DNA from: Planctomycetota bacterium
Lineage (GTDB): Bacteria > Planctomycetota > Planctomycetia > Planctomycetales > Planctomycetaceae
Direction of reading: 5' to 3'
Length of the DNA stretch: 64,000 nt
Assembly (NCBI GenBank): GCA_003388505.1
Contig: QQVO01000015.1
Coordinates: 124,001 to 188,000 of the forward strand
The notes beneath the pieces were generated by a model. That model was not told where the DNA came from. It did no database searches and was given only the letters and a program-made list of their open reading frames with translations. Of this stretch, positions 35,588 through 45,116 are shown piece after piece. The stretch's first letter is position 1; every line of letters starts with the position of its first letter. A program made the position numbers and the translations under genes.

Positions 35588-36574
35588 ATGGCCATCTACT
35601 TTCGCAGACGAAGCCCCCTGCATCTGCCGATCACGTTGAGCGTCTCGCTGATGGCGCTGAACGTCACGCTGATGGTCTGCTGGATCATTCTCCTCGCCGA
35701 ACAGGCGGAGTGGACGGCCCTCACCATTGGTGTCGTGACCTTTACAATGATCCTGATCGGCCTCTCCTTCTGGCTGGCGCTCACCATCAAGGAAATCCGG
35801 CTCAATCATCGGCAGGCGAATTTCGTCGACAGCGTGACGCACGAATTGAAATCTCCCATCGCGGCGCTGCAACTGTCGCTGGAAACGCTCAGGATGCGCG
35901 ACCTCGACGAGGACAAGCGGGCCGAGTTCCACGCCATGATGGCCGAGGAACTGACCCGGCTTGACCAGCTCATCGAGCAACTCCTCGAAGTCGGCCGCCT
36001 GGACGCCATCGGGGCCCACGAACGTCCGGAAACCGTCCCCCTGCAGACGCTGCTCTACCGGTGCGCCGAGTCGGCCTGCATTCAGCACCACGTCGACATT
36101 GAACGCGTGCTGACGTTCGACGTGCCGCGGATCAGCATCCACGCCCGTCGCATGATGCTGCAGCTTGTCTTTTCGAACCTGATCGACAACGCCGTCAAGT
36201 ACGCCGACGATCCGCCCGCTGTTCGCATCGAGGCCTTTCCCACGGGCGCCGATCGCGTCACCGTCCGCATCACGGACAACGGCTCCGGCGTCTCCTACGA
36301 CGAGCGCAAGAAGGTCTTCAGGATTTTCTATCGCGGCGGCAGCGAACTTGAACGTCGCCGCAAGGGAACAGGCCTCGGCCTGTACATCGTCTATACCATC
36401 GTCCGCCGTCTGAAAGGCAAAGTGACAGTGCTTGATCGCGTCGACGGCGAACAGGGCTGCACTTTCCAGGTGGAGCTCCCCGGGCGTGTCAACCAGCCGG
36501 AGTCGACCGACGATTCCTCCGGAGGGAGTGACGCCGCTTCTGAACTCTCGACGCGGGAGGAGGACGCCGCGTGA
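35588..36574 (+). CDS. Sensor histidine kinase
   Basis: 328 residues from the ATG at 35588. Two membrane spans (about residues 13-35 and 45-65) have little periplasmic loop between them. HisKA H-box DSVTHELKSPIAALQ (phospho-acceptor His about 84) is followed by HATPase motifs: N box NLIDNAVKYA, G1 ITDNGSGVSY and G2 GTGLGLYIVY. The C-terminus is an acidic Ser-rich tail. Its stop overlaps the response regulator start by four bases. The stimulus is unknown; the lack of a sensor domain suggests membrane or partner sensing. Confidence 0.93.
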   Translation: MAIYFRRRSPLHLPITLSVSLMALNVTLMVCWIILLAEQAEWTALTIGVVTFTMILIGLSFWLALTIKEIRLNHRQANFVDSVTHELKSPIAALQLSLETLRMRDLDEDKRAEFHAMMAEELTRLDQLIEQLLEVGRLDAIGAHERPETVPLQTLLYRCAESACIQHHVDIERVLTFDVPRISIHARRMMLQLVFSNLIDNAVKYADDPPAVRIEAFPTGADRVTVRITDNGSGVSYDERKKVFRIFYRGGSELERRRKGTGLGLYIVYTIVRRLKGKVTVLDRVDGEQGCTFQVELPGRVNQPESTDDSSGGSDAASELSTREEDAA

Positions 36575-37320
36575 GTCGCCGCATTCTGATCGTCGAAGAC
36601 GAAGACGTCATCGCCCGCGGACTGCAGTTCAATTTCGAGCAGGAAGGGTACGAAGTGATTCTCTGCGGCGACGGTCCGTCTGCGCTGGAGTCGTTCGCCC
36701 TCCACGCCGGACGAATCGACTGCGTCGTCCTCGATCTGATGTTGCCGGGGATGAGCGGCTACGAAATCTGCCGCGCGATTCGCGAAAAAGACGCCACGGT
36801 CCCGATTCTCGTCCTTAGCGCCCGCGCGCTCGCCGAGGACAAAGCCTACGCGTTCGACTGCGGCACCGACCAGTACATGACGAAACCGTTCGCCCTGCCG
36901 GAGTTGCTCAGCCGCGTTCGCAATCTGCTCGACCGCCACAACCGCCTCGCCGCCCCGCACACGGACAGCCGCGAAAACCATCTGGACGAGTTCCGTTTCG
37001 GCGACGTGCACATCGATTTCCGGGCGTTCCAGCTCACCAAAGGCGAGAAAGTGCACGAACTGACGACGATGGAAGTCCAGCTCTTGAAGTACTTCGTCCG
37101 CCACGAGGGAGACGTCCTTCCCCGCAATCAGATCCTCCGGGACGTCTGGGATCAGACCGCCGACGTCACGTCGCGCTCCATTGACAACTTCGTGATGCGG
37201 TTGAGGAGGTACATCGAAGACGATCCCGCCAACCCGGACCATCTGCTCTCCGTGCGGGGCACCGGATACCGGTTCGTTTCCCGCCGATCAGCCGCAACTT
37301 CTGATTCTGAAATGCTTTAA
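36571..37320 (+). CDS. OmpR-family response regulator
   Basis: 249 residues from the GTG at 36571. Receiver domain: acidic pocket VEDED at 8-12, phospho-acceptor Asp55 in VVLDLMLPGMSG, Thr/Ser in LVLSARA and Lys in MTKPFALPEL. The C-terminal winged helix (about 145-240) has HELTTMEVQLLKYFVRHEGDV and DNFVMRLRRYIEDDP, ending GTGYRFV. It should be phosphorylated by the kinase encoded just upstream and bind DNA; the regulon is unknown. Confidence 0.94.
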   Translation: MSRRILIVEDEDVIARGLQFNFEQEGYEVILCGDGPSALESFALHAGRIDCVVLDLMLPGMSGYEICRAIREKDATVPILVLSARALAEDKAYAFDCGTDQYMTKPFALPELLSRVRNLLDRHNRLAAPHTDSRENHLDEFRFGDVHIDFRAFQLTKGEKVHELTTMEVQLLKYFVRHEGDVLPRNQILRDVWDQTADVTSRSIDNFVMRLRRYIEDDPANPDHLLSVRGTGYRFVSRRSAATSDSEML

Positions 37321-37409
37321 TGCGTTGACAGAACTTTGACAGAAGTTTGAACCCCGCCAGACACACTGCACCCGATGCTTCTGATATAACTCCGCACCCG
37401 CCCGGCGTT

Positions 37410-37513
37410 TATAGCGCGTTGCAAATGGGTGTTGGCGATCTGTCTCGCGGACTCTCGTCCTCGACAGTCCAAACACCGCTCGACGCGGACACATGGTAGA
37501 GCAAGTTGCTCTA
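37410..37513 (-). repeat. 104-bp miniature inverted-repeat element, copy B
   Basis: Reverse-oriented copy: begins TATAGCGCGTTGCAAATGGG and ends GAGCAAGTTGCTCTA. Same length as copies A and C. It ends 63 bases before the desaturase start codon, so it may sit in or over that gene's promoter. Confidence 0.85.
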
Positions 37514-37576
37514 ACGCTCGTGGAACAACGCCGATTGCGGATGAAATCAGAGATTGGCCCTCGGGAGCAGCATTCG

Positions 37577-38560
37577 ATGTCAACGCAAGTCCTTGAATCT
37601 CCGGTCCGCCGCCCTTCACGACGGCGTCCGCAGCCGTCCGGCAAGACAGTTTCACAGCGTTCCGGCGAAGCGGCCGATCTCCAGGCGGAGATCATTCACG
37701 CCTACAGCCCCGGCGCATTGACCTGGAAGAATGTCGACTGGGCCGTGGTGGTCTGGATGACGGCGATGCACGTGGGTGCGGTCGCCGCATTGTTCTTCGT
37801 GACCTGGCAGGCCGTCGCCGTCGCCGTCGCACTCCACTGGCTGACGTGCAGCCTGGGGATCTGCCTCGGGTATCACCGGTTCCTCTCGCACCGTTCCCTG
37901 AAACTCGCCGCTCCGGCGCGGTTCTTCATCTCGCTCTGCGGCGTTCTGTCCGGGGAGGGCGGCCCGCTGACCTGGTCGGCGAACCACCGCATCCACCACG
38001 CCCGCTCGGACCGCGAAGGCGACCCGCACTCGCCCAACGACGGCAGTTGGTGGTCTCACATCACCTGGCTGTTCCTGCTCAGGGACAAGGAGATGACGGC
38101 CAGGACGCACCAGCGCTACACGCCCGACCTGCTCAAGGATCCGATCCTGGTCTTCTTTGAAAAGACATACGGTCTGTGGCTGGTTGCATCCGGAGTCGCG
38201 CTCTTCGCAATCGGCGGTTGGCCGTGGCTGCTGTGGGGCCTGTGCGCCCGGATGGTCGTCGCCTACCACTCCACGTGGTTCGTCAACTCGGCCACGCATA
38301 TCTGGGGTTACCGCAATTACGAAACGACCGACCGCTCCCGCAACCTCTGGTGGGTCGCGCTGCTTTCCTACGGCGAAGGCTGGCACAACAATCACCATGC
38401 CCATCCGCGGCTGGCCCGCGCCGGGCACAAGTGGTGGGAGATCGACATGACCTTCTACGCCATCCGCGCCCTGCAGTTCGTCGGCCTGGCCTACGAAGTC
38501 GACGATCGCATCCCGACCGGCGAGAAAGCCGACCCCGAGCACACCGCCCGCCCCTGCTGA
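37577..38560 (+). CDS. Acyl-CoA/fatty acid desaturase
   Basis: 327 residues from the ATG at 37577 (GGGAGCAG upstream). Integral-membrane di-iron desaturase introducing a cis double bond. All three histidine boxes are present: HRFLSH, HRIHH and HNNHH, with four hydrophobic spans arranged as in delta-9 desaturases. A Pro/Arg-rich N-terminal extension of about 40 residues precedes the first span. Substrate carrier and position are not determined. Confidence 0.92.
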   Translation: MSTQVLESPVRRPSRRRPQPSGKTVSQRSGEAADLQAEIIHAYSPGALTWKNVDWAVVVWMTAMHVGAVAALFFVTWQAVAVAVALHWLTCSLGICLGYHRFLSHRSLKLAAPARFFISLCGVLSGEGGPLTWSANHRIHHARSDREGDPHSPNDGSWWSHITWLFLLRDKEMTARTHQRYTPDLLKDPILVFFEKTYGLWLVASGVALFAIGGWPWLLWGLCARMVVAYHSTWFVNSATHIWGYRNYETTDRSRNLWWVALLSYGEGWHNNHHAHPRLARAGHKWWEIDMTFYAIRALQFVGLAYEVDDRIPTGEKADPEHTARPC

Positions 38561-38712
38561 CAAGAGCCCGCAGGCATCCGGGCAGGTCGCCGAAGTCGCT
38601 GAGAATTCGGACCAGCCTGTAGCCGAAGTCGTGAGACTTCGCACGAAACGGGGAACACCGCTCGAACGCTGTCCATTACACACATCTTATCTGGCTGGCC
38701 GGGGCTGGACTG

Positions 38713-39386
38713 CTTAGCGTTACCCACGATTTCAGATCAGTGAACAACCACGGAATGCACGGAAGCCACGGAAAATGGCCACGAAAAACACAAAGAGACC
38801 CAGCGCGGGCCTCGCCCGCAACCCAACCGGAGGCGAATAGAAACGGAGCGGCGAAGCCGCGCCACCATGTAGCCGTGAGCGTAAGCTCATGGCTTCTGAG
38901 CCCCCCGTGAATCTCCGAGCCGCGAATGCGGCGGCAGCAACCTTCCGACCGGAACAGTCCCGCCGAACGGCGACTCATTGAGTCTTCATCGTCCGAGACA
39001 CGCCGCCCAGCGGTAGTGAACCACGACGACACAAAGGACACCAAGCCAACGGTCCGGGTCAGTCCTCGAACCTGTCGGCCATCGGAATTCCCGTCGCTGA
39101 CTCTTCTTTGTGCCTTTGTGGTTGTCCAATTGAGCACTCGAATGCTAAACGGGCTCGCAGAATGTCCGCACCACGCGAAGATTCTCACCGTTCGTAGCAC
39201 GAAAAAGAGACGATCTCACGGCTTTACTTCTTGTGGCATTTTGTGTTTCTCGTGGCAATCCTGTCGCATGGCTTCAAGACCACGGGTGACAGGTTCACTT
39301 CATTGCGGCGATAAGCCGCCGGGATTTCCGAATGATCCGGTGGTTCGCTGCTCTCAAGTGCCAGGCAAATTGTGGGTAACGACAAG
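38713..39386 (+). mobile_element. 680-bp non-coding element, copy 2
   Basis: Same sequence as 30726-31407 with a few substitutions and short indels. Left end CTTAGCGTTACCCAC and right end GTGGGTAACGACAAG are inverted repeats matching at 13 of 15 positions. Flanked by the 11-base direct repeat GGGCTGGACTG (38702-38712 and 39386-39396). The target resembles that of copy 1 on the opposite strand (CGGTCCAGCCC), so insertion is site-preferring. Confidence 0.8.
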
Positions 39387-39543
39387 GGCTGGACTGAGCG
39401 AAGCGAGGGAAGCCCCGGTCGTGAGACTTCGGACGAAACGGTGGGCAACGCTCGAAAGCCTCACGGCTTCCGTGACGTGGCTGCGCACCCTGTGAGACTC
39501 ACTGGCGAGAGTTTGTCGTCCTGCGCAAATTGTGGCGTTTTTC

Positions 39544-39617
39544 CGTAGCGCACGCTGCCAGCGTGTGCCAGCGGTTTTTGCGATCAGCGGGACGCACGCA
39601 AGGCTGCGTGCGCTACG
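39544..39617 (-). repeat. 74-bp inverted-end repeat, copy 2
   Basis: Reverse complement of the unit at 11260-11333, same 74-base length. Begins CGTAGCGCACGCTGCC and ends GGCTGCGTGCGCTACG. Lies downstream of HpnH. Confidence 0.8.
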
Positions 39618-39659
39618 TGATTGGGTGGCGGGCGACGTCCGCGCTGTGAGACATCCGGA

Positions 39660-40772
39660 CTAACTGAAGTCCCTGCTCAATTCCACCAGCGGGCCTTGGG
39701 GCGCCGCCGGGTCCGGCCGTTCACTCGGCTCGTCAGCGGCGGGCAACGGCCTCTCCGGCAGACCGCCGAACAGCGTCACCCGGGCAGCCGCCAGCAGTCC
39801 CTTGAGCGAACCGAACGTCCGGTCCACCGCCGTCGCTTCGTAGCCGGAATGGACCATGCAGTCGCGGCAGCGGGGATTGCCGCTGGCCCGCCCGTAGCGA
39901 TCCCACTCCGTGGCGTCCATCAATTCCCGGTACGTCTCCGCGTGTCCCTCCTGCAGCAGATAGCACGGCTTCTGCCAGCCGAAGACGTTATACGTCGGGT
40001 TGCCCCACGGCGTGCATTCCAGATCCCAGTTGCCGCGCAGGAACTCCAGAAACAGCGGCGACTGGTTGAAGACCCACTGCCGTTTCGCGCCGCGGAGCAT
40101 ACGGCGAAACAGCGTCGCCGTTTCGTTGCGGTGCAGAAAGTGATCCTGGTCGGGCGCTTTCTCGTACTGGTAGCCGGGTGAGAGCATCATCCCCTCGACG
40201 CCCAGTTCCGTCATCGCGTCGAACATCTCGCGCATCGCGTCCGGATCGGCCGTGTTGAACAGCGTGGTGTTCGTAGTGACGCGAAACCCCTGTTTGACCG
40301 CCGCCCGAATCGCGTCGACCGCGACGTCGTACACGCCCTCCCGGCAGACCGCCTCGTCATGCTCTTCGCGCGGTCCGTCGACGTGGACGGAGAAGGACAG
40401 ATACTTCGACGGCGTAAACCGGTGGAGATTCTTCTCCAGCAGAATCGCGTTCGTGCACAGGTAAACGTACTTCCGTCGCTCAACCAGCCCCGCAACAATC
40501 TGGTCGATCTCGGGGTGGAGCAGCGGTTCCCCGCCCGGAATCGAGACGATCGGCGCGCCGCATTCCTCGACGGCGCGAAAGCATTCCTCGGGAGAGAGGT
40601 TCTTTCGCAGAATCTCGGCCGGGTACTGGATCTTCCCGCAGCCCGCACACGCCAGATTGCAACGGAACAGCGGTTCGAGCATCAGCACCAGCGGGTAGCG
40701 GCGACGGCGCTTCAGCTTCTGCGTCACCACGTACCGCGCGACCGTCCACATCTGCGAAACGGGAACTCCCAT
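39660..40772 (-). CDS. hpnH: HpnH-type radical SAM adenosyl hopene synthase
   Basis: 370 residues from the ATG at 40772. Radical SAM enzyme that joins adenosine to diploptene in extended-hopanoid synthesis. The cluster motif [14 protein letters not shown] (CX3CX2C) is at about residue 40. [15 protein letters not shown] and the C-terminal cysteine region [15 protein letters not shown] are typical of HpnH. No squalene-hopene cyclase or other hpn gene is in the window. Confidence 0.93.
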   Translation of the reverse strand: MGVPVSQMWTVARYVVTQKLKRRRRYPLVLMLEPLFRCNLACAGCGKIQYPAEILRKNLSPEECFRAVEECGAPIVSIPGGEPLLHPEIDQIVAGLVERRKYVYLCTNAILLEKNLHRFTPSKYLSFSVHVDGPREEHDEAVCREGVYDVAVDAIRAAVKQGFRVTTNTTLFNTADPDAMREMFDAMTELGVEGMMLSPGYQYEKAPDQDHFLHRNETATLFRRMLRGAKRQWVFNQSPLFLEFLRGNWDLECTPWGNPTYNVFGWQKPCYLLQEGHAETYRELMDATEWDRYGRASGNPRCRDCMVHSGYEATAVDRTFGSLKGLLAAARVTLFGGLPERPLPAADEPSERPDPAAPQGPLVELSRDFS

Positions 40773-41032
40773 CAACGTCTCCGTGTAGTCTGCTACGCTC
40801 GGCCGCCGTCTCCGGTCGTCGACCTCGATCGTTCAGACCGGTTGATAGCAGTTTGCCGCCGGCCTGTCAGCACCGCCACCCGCGAAAGGCGAATCGCGTC
40901 CGCGCCCGTCACGGGGCGACGCCGTCTGCCTCGCAGAGGACGAACGCGCGCTCCGCAGCCAGCTCCGCATAGCGCTTGGCTTTGTGCCGGGGCCCCGCTT
41001 CTGATTCAATGACCGGCCGGTGAGAGCACTCC

Positions 41033-42868
41033 ATGAGCGATGATCGACTGGGCAACGCGCTCCACGAATACTGGGGCTACGATTCGTTCCGTCCGCTGCA
41101 GGAAGCGGCGATGCGCGCGGTCCTCGCCGGCCGCGATTCGCTCGTCGTGCTGCCGACCGGAGGCGGAAAGTCGCTCTGCTACCAGGCGCCGGCGGTCTGT
41201 CTCGACGGAACGGCGATCGTCGTCTCGCCGCTCATCTCGCTCATGAAGGATCAGGTCGACGCGCTCCAGGCCTGCGGCATCCCGGCGGCCTTTCTCAACA
41301 GCACGCTCACGGCCGATGAAAAGTGGCAGGTCAAGTCCGACCTCGTGGAGGGCCGGCTTAAACTCCTGTACGTCGCCCCGGAAGGACTCTCGCTCGCCGG
41401 GCTCGTCGACGTCCTGGAAGACGTCAACGTCTCGTTTTTCGCCATCGACGAAGCCCACTGCGTCAGCATGTGGGGGCACGATTTCCGTCCGCATTACCGC
41501 GAACTGAGCGTGCTCCGTGATCGATTCCCCAACCTGGGCGTCCACGCCTACACCGCGACCGCCACCCAGCGCGTCCGCGACGACATCGTCACGCAACTCA
41601 AACTCAACCGGCCCGAAACACTCGTCGGCAGCTTTGACCGCCCCAATCTCACCTACCGCGTCGCGCCGCGCAGTGACCTCACGCGCCAGGTCACAGAGGT
41701 GCTCGACCGGCATCCGAACGAATCAGGCATCGTCTACTGCATCACCCGCAAGGACGTCGACGCCCTGCATGCCGAACTCAGCGCTCTCGGCTACAAGTCG
41801 GCCCCCTATCACGCCGGCATGTCCGATCAGCAGCGGCAGGCCAACCAGGACGCCTTCATCGAGGATCGGGTGCACACGATCGTCGCCACCATCGCCTTCG
41901 GGATGGGAATCAACAAGCCGAACGTCCGCTGCGTCGTGCATGCCGGCATGCCGAAGTCGCTCGAGAATTACCAGCAGGAGAGCGGCCGCGCCGGACGCGA
42001 CGGCCTCGAAGCGGAATGCTGCCTCATCCACAGCGGACAGGATCTCCGCACCTGGGAATTTCTCATCAGCAAGCAGCCCGAGGAAGGACAGCAGGTGGCG
42101 CTCCGTTCTCTGCAGCGGATGGCCGACTACTGCGCCGGCGTCACCTGCCGGCACCGACAGCTCGTCCGGCATTTCGGCCAGGATCTCGACGCCGATTGTC
42201 AAACCGCGTGCGACGTCTGCCTCTCCGATCTCGACCTCGTTGACGACGCCCTTGTCGTTGCCCAGAAAATCCTCTCCTCCGTCTACCGGCAGGGCGAGCG
42301 ATTCGGAGCGGGTTACACCGCCAGGGTCGTCACAGGTTCGACGGAAGCGCGGATCGTCGAGAACCGGCATGACGAACTCTCCACCCACGGCATCCTCGAA
42401 CACGAACCGCGCTCCGCCGTGATGGCCTGGATCTCGCAACTCGTCAGCCAGGGGTTTATGGAAAAGAGCGGAGAGTACTCGGTGCTCAAAATCACGCCGA
42501 GAGGCTGGCGGCTGCTGAAAGGGGAATGCCAACCGAAGCTGCTCCGCGCGGAAAGAAGATCGAAGTCGTCGCGCAGCACCGGCAAGGCCGCCAAGGGAGA
42601 AGCCGCATCCTGGAAAGGAGTCGACCGCGACCTGTTCGAGATCCTCCGGGAACTGCGAATGGAATACGCCTCCCAGCGCGGCGTCCCGCCCTACATCGTC
42701 TTCGGCGACGCCAGCCTCAGAGACATGGCCCGATTGAAGCCGACCACCATCGAAGAGTTCCAGACCGTCTACGGAGTCGGCACGAAGAAATGCGCCGAGT
42801 TCGGAGACGAATTCGTCCGCGCGATCGTCAGGTATCTGTCGTCAGCGCCCGAAGTCACCGGCGAGTGA
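41033..42868 (+). CDS. recQ: ATP-dependent DNA helicase RecQ
   Basis: 611 residues. Superfamily 2 helicase, 3'-5', acting in recombination and fork repair. Walker A PTGGGKSLCYQ (about 44), DEAH box AIDEAHCVSMWGHDFRP, and motif VI QESGRAGRDG. The zinc-binding RQC cysteines (CRHRQLV, then CQTACDVC) follow, then a winged helix and a C-terminal HRDC domain (about 525-605). A basic Ser/Lys-rich linker separates RQC and HRDC. Confidence 0.95.
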   Translation: MSDDRLGNALHEYWGYDSFRPLQEAAMRAVLAGRDSLVVLPTGGGKSLCYQAPAVCLDGTAIVVSPLISLMKDQVDALQACGIPAAFLNSTLTADEKWQVKSDLVEGRLKLLYVAPEGLSLAGLVDVLEDVNVSFFAIDEAHCVSMWGHDFRPHYRELSVLRDRFPNLGVHAYTATATQRVRDDIVTQLKLNRPETLVGSFDRPNLTYRVAPRSDLTRQVTEVLDRHPNESGIVYCITRKDVDALHAELSALGYKSAPYHAGMSDQQRQANQDAFIEDRVHTIVATIAFGMGINKPNVRCVVHAGMPKSLENYQQESGRAGRDGLEAECCLIHSGQDLRTWEFLISKQPEEGQQVALRSLQRMADYCAGVTCRHRQLVRHFGQDLDADCQTACDVCLSDLDLVDDALVVAQKILSSVYRQGERFGAGYTARVVTGSTEARIVENRHDELSTHGILEHEPRSAVMAWISQLVSQGFMEKSGEYSVLKITPRGWRLLKGECQPKLLRAERRSKSSRSTGKAAKGEAASWKGVDRDLFEILRELRMEYASQRGVPPYIVFGDASLRDMARLKPTTIEEFQTVYGVGTKKCAEFGDEFVRAIVRYLSSAPEVTGE

Positions 42869-42903
42869 TTGAGACTCAATACGACAGGCCCTCAACGGTA
42901 TCA

Positions 42904-43280
42904 GTTACAGACAAGTCGGCGGGGGCCCGGCGCCGAGGAACCGGCCCCAAGGGATTCTCGAACAGGACACAGATTTTCACCGATTTGGCGGATCAGCACG
43001 GATTTTGCGGGGAATGCCTGTAGAGCGAATTGCTCTACCATGTGTCTGCGTCGAGCGGTGTTTGGACTGTCGAGGACCAGAACCCGCGAGTACGATCGCC
43101 AACACTGATTCGCAAAGCGCTATAAGGGGCGGCAGCGACGAGACCGCATCGATTCAGGCGCGAATACTCTGCACCCCACAGAAAGTAATCACCGAAAATC
43201 GGTCCAATCCGTGGTCATCCGCGTTCCATTCGAATCTCTCGAAGAGTCACTCAATCGGGGATCGAGAGATGTGCGTAAAC
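42904..43280 (+). mobile_element. 273-bp GTTACACACA-ended element, copy 2, interrupted
   Basis: 377 bases in total; minus the inserted 104-bp element it is 273 bases, matching copies 1 (274) and 3 (272). Left end GTTACAGACAAG, right end GATGTGCGTAAAC. Outside both ends lie similar segments GACAGGCCCTCAACG and GACAGGCCCGCAACG, an imperfect direct repeat. Confidence 0.8.
43021..43124 (+). repeat. 104-bp miniature inverted-repeat element, copy C, nested
   Basis: Begins TAGAGCGAATTGCTCTA and ends CGCAAAGCGCTATA. Inserted in the middle of a 273-bp element: the host sequence runs GGGGAATGCCTG before it and GGGGCGGCAGCGACGAG after it, and the uninterrupted copy at 32332-32605 lacks it. This shows the 104-bp family has moved. 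Confidence 0.88.
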
Positions 43281-43331
43281 GACAGGCCCGCAACGCCCGC
43301 AGGCTGTGACCTGCCGGATCCCCCGTCCGCT

Positions 43332-45116
43332 CTAAACCACCGGCTCGTCCGTGATCGTATCGTACTCGGCCGAGTCGGCGCGAATCCGCTCCTCGGTCAG
43401 CAGCGGCCAACTCAGGCAGAACGTCGTCCCTTCGCCCGGCTGGCTTTCCACGGTGATCTCCCCTCCATGTTCCCGCAGGATCTTCCGGCTCACCGCCAGT
43501 CCCAGCCCGGTGCCCCGCGCCCCCTTGGTCGACTCGAACAGGCTGAACAACCGGGGCAACTCGTCGGCCGGGATTCCCGGTCCATTGTCCCTCACGTCGA
43601 TCGAGAGTTGCTCCTCGTCGGAATCGTAGTGCGTCTCCACGACGATCCGTCCGTCCCGCGCCTCTTCCAGAACGTCGATCGCGTTCGTCACGATGTTGAG
43701 CACCGCGCGATGCATCCCGTCGGCGTCAAACAGCGACTCCGGAATGTCGGAGGACAATTGTCGTTCCAGAGTGACGCCGTGTTCCTCAGCCCGCACCTGC
43801 ATCAGATCGCACACGTCACCCACGACCTGGTTCACGTCGGCCGGCTGCAGATCAGGCTGCCGTTCCTTGCTGAAGGAGAGCATGTCGGTCACCAGATTGA
43901 AAATGCGATCCTGGTTCCGCTCGACGATGCCCCACCCTTTCCGGACCAGTTCCGTGTCGCCTGTCTCCAGCCCCTGCTCGACGTAATAGCTGCCCCCGCG
44001 CACGCCCTGCAGGATGTTCTTGATGTGATGGCTCAACGTGGCAATCGTCTGTCCCACGGCCGCCAACCGCTCGGCCGTTAACAGCGCTTCCTGATAGCGG
44101 TTGTTCTCGACCGCCATCGCCGACTGCCGCCCGATCGCGAGCAACAGCGACAACAGTTCATCGTTGAACCGGCTCGGAGGCGGCCCGGCCTCCAGAAACT
44201 GCTCCGAGGGAATCGTAGTGTCGACGTAGATCACGCCCAGCATCTCGTATCGGCCGTGCATCGGCACGCACATCGCTTCTCGAATTCCCGCCTGCAGAAT
44301 GCTCTGCCCCGGGTCGAACCGCTCGTCATGCCGCGCATCGCTGGTCCGGACGGCGTTCCCCTGGTTGATCACATACTCCACGATGCTCGACGAAATCGGC
44401 ATCCGCTCACCGACATTGACCCCTTTCCGATGGCTGACGATCCGCGGTTCAATCTGATCGGTCCGGCTGTCGGCCACGAGCATGCAACCGCGATCCGCCG
44501 CCACCGCGTCCAAAGTCAGGTCGAGGATCCGTTTGAGCGAATTGTCGATCGACACCGACGGATGCACCGCCTCCTCGCTGATCTTGTACAGCGTATGCAG
44601 CCACGAGTCGGCCAGATCGGGCGGGACGCGGCTGGTGGCCTGCCGCGCAAGATCGACGCCGGCTTGGCTGTCGAGTGATCCGACGATCTGTGACCGATCT
44701 TCCCCCGTCTGGTCGTCCAGCAGGCTGATCTTGTCGGCGGCCGGGCTCGCCTCCCGGGAGTCGCGGGAATACAGCAGAATCGTGCGGCCGACCTGGATCT
44801 GATCGCCGTTGCGCAGCAGGTGCAGCCGCGTCGGCTTCCCGTTGACGAACGTTCCGTTCGAACTGTTCTCATCCTTGAGGGAGTACCCCTCTTCCCCCAG
44901 CACCAGCGTCGCGTGCCGCCGCGAGACCTCCGTGTCGAGGATGCGCACGTCGTTCTGCGCCCCCCGCCCGATGCGGACCTGCGGCTGATCGATCGCACAA
45001 CGCGTCCCCCGATCAGCGCCTTGAATCACAAGCAGACTGGCCGATGGCAAGATTTCCGACCCTTCCCTGAAAGTAGTGGCAGTCAAATCATAGCGGCTCC
45101 GGGGACCGCGTCCCAT
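43332..45116 (-). CDS. FHA-GAF hybrid sensor histidine kinase
   Basis: 594 residues if the ATG at 45116 is used; the frame stays open into the adjacent element, and a TTG at 45050 is another possible start. An FHA domain (phosphothreonine-binding; VRIGRGAQNDVRILDTEVSRRHA, then NSSNGTFVNG) comes first, followed by a GAF domain (about 195-370) and a HisKA-like/HATPase kinase (ATLSHHIKNILQG, NIVTNAIDVLEEA, VRDNGPGIP, GTGLGLAVSRKIL). No membrane spans, so cytoplasmic. Input from Ser/Thr kinases via the FHA domain is inferred. Confidence 0.88.
   Translation of the reverse strand: MGRGPRSRYDLTATTFREGSEILPSASLLVIQGADRGTRCAIDQPQVRIGRGAQNDVRILDTEVSRRHATLVLGEEGYSLKDENSSNGTFVNGKPTRLHLLRNGDQIQVGRTILLYSRDSREASPAADKISLLDDQTGEDRSQIVGSLDSQAGVDLARQATSRVPPDLADSWLHTLYKISEEAVHPSVSIDNSLKRILDLTLDAVAADRGCMLVADSRTDQIEPRIVSHRKGVNVGERMPISSSIVEYVINQGNAVRTSDARHDERFDPGQSILQAGIREAMCVPMHGRYEMLGVIYVDTTIPSEQFLEAGPPPSRFNDELLSLLLAIGRQSAMAVENNRYQEALLTAERLAAVGQTIATLSHHIKNILQGVRGGSYYVEQGLETGDTELVRKGWGIVERNQDRIFNLVTDMLSFSKERQPDLQPADVNQVVGDVCDLMQVRAEEHGVTLERQLSSDIPESLFDADGMHRAVLNIVTNAIDVLEEARDGRIVVETHYDSDEEQLSIDVRDNGPGIPADELPRLFSLFESTKGARGTGLGLAVSRKILREHGGEITVESQPGEGTTFCLSWPLLTEERIRADSAEYDTITDEPVV

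Larger units (their letters stand above)
38561..39659. other. 1.1-kb spacer with nested repeats
   Basis: Contains the second 680-bp element (38713-39386) and the 74-bp repeat copy 2 (39544-39617). Bases 38628-38669 and 39418-39459 are an imperfect direct repeat of about 42 bases (GTCGTGAGACTTCGCACGAA and onward) that brackets the element. An isolated left end ATTACACACA is at 38674. No gene supported. Confidence 0.6.
42869..43331. other. Spacer with nested elements
   Basis: 463 bases between convergent genes, mostly the second copy of the 273-bp element (42904-43280) with the 104-bp element inserted at 43021-43124. No gene supported. Confidence 0.6.
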
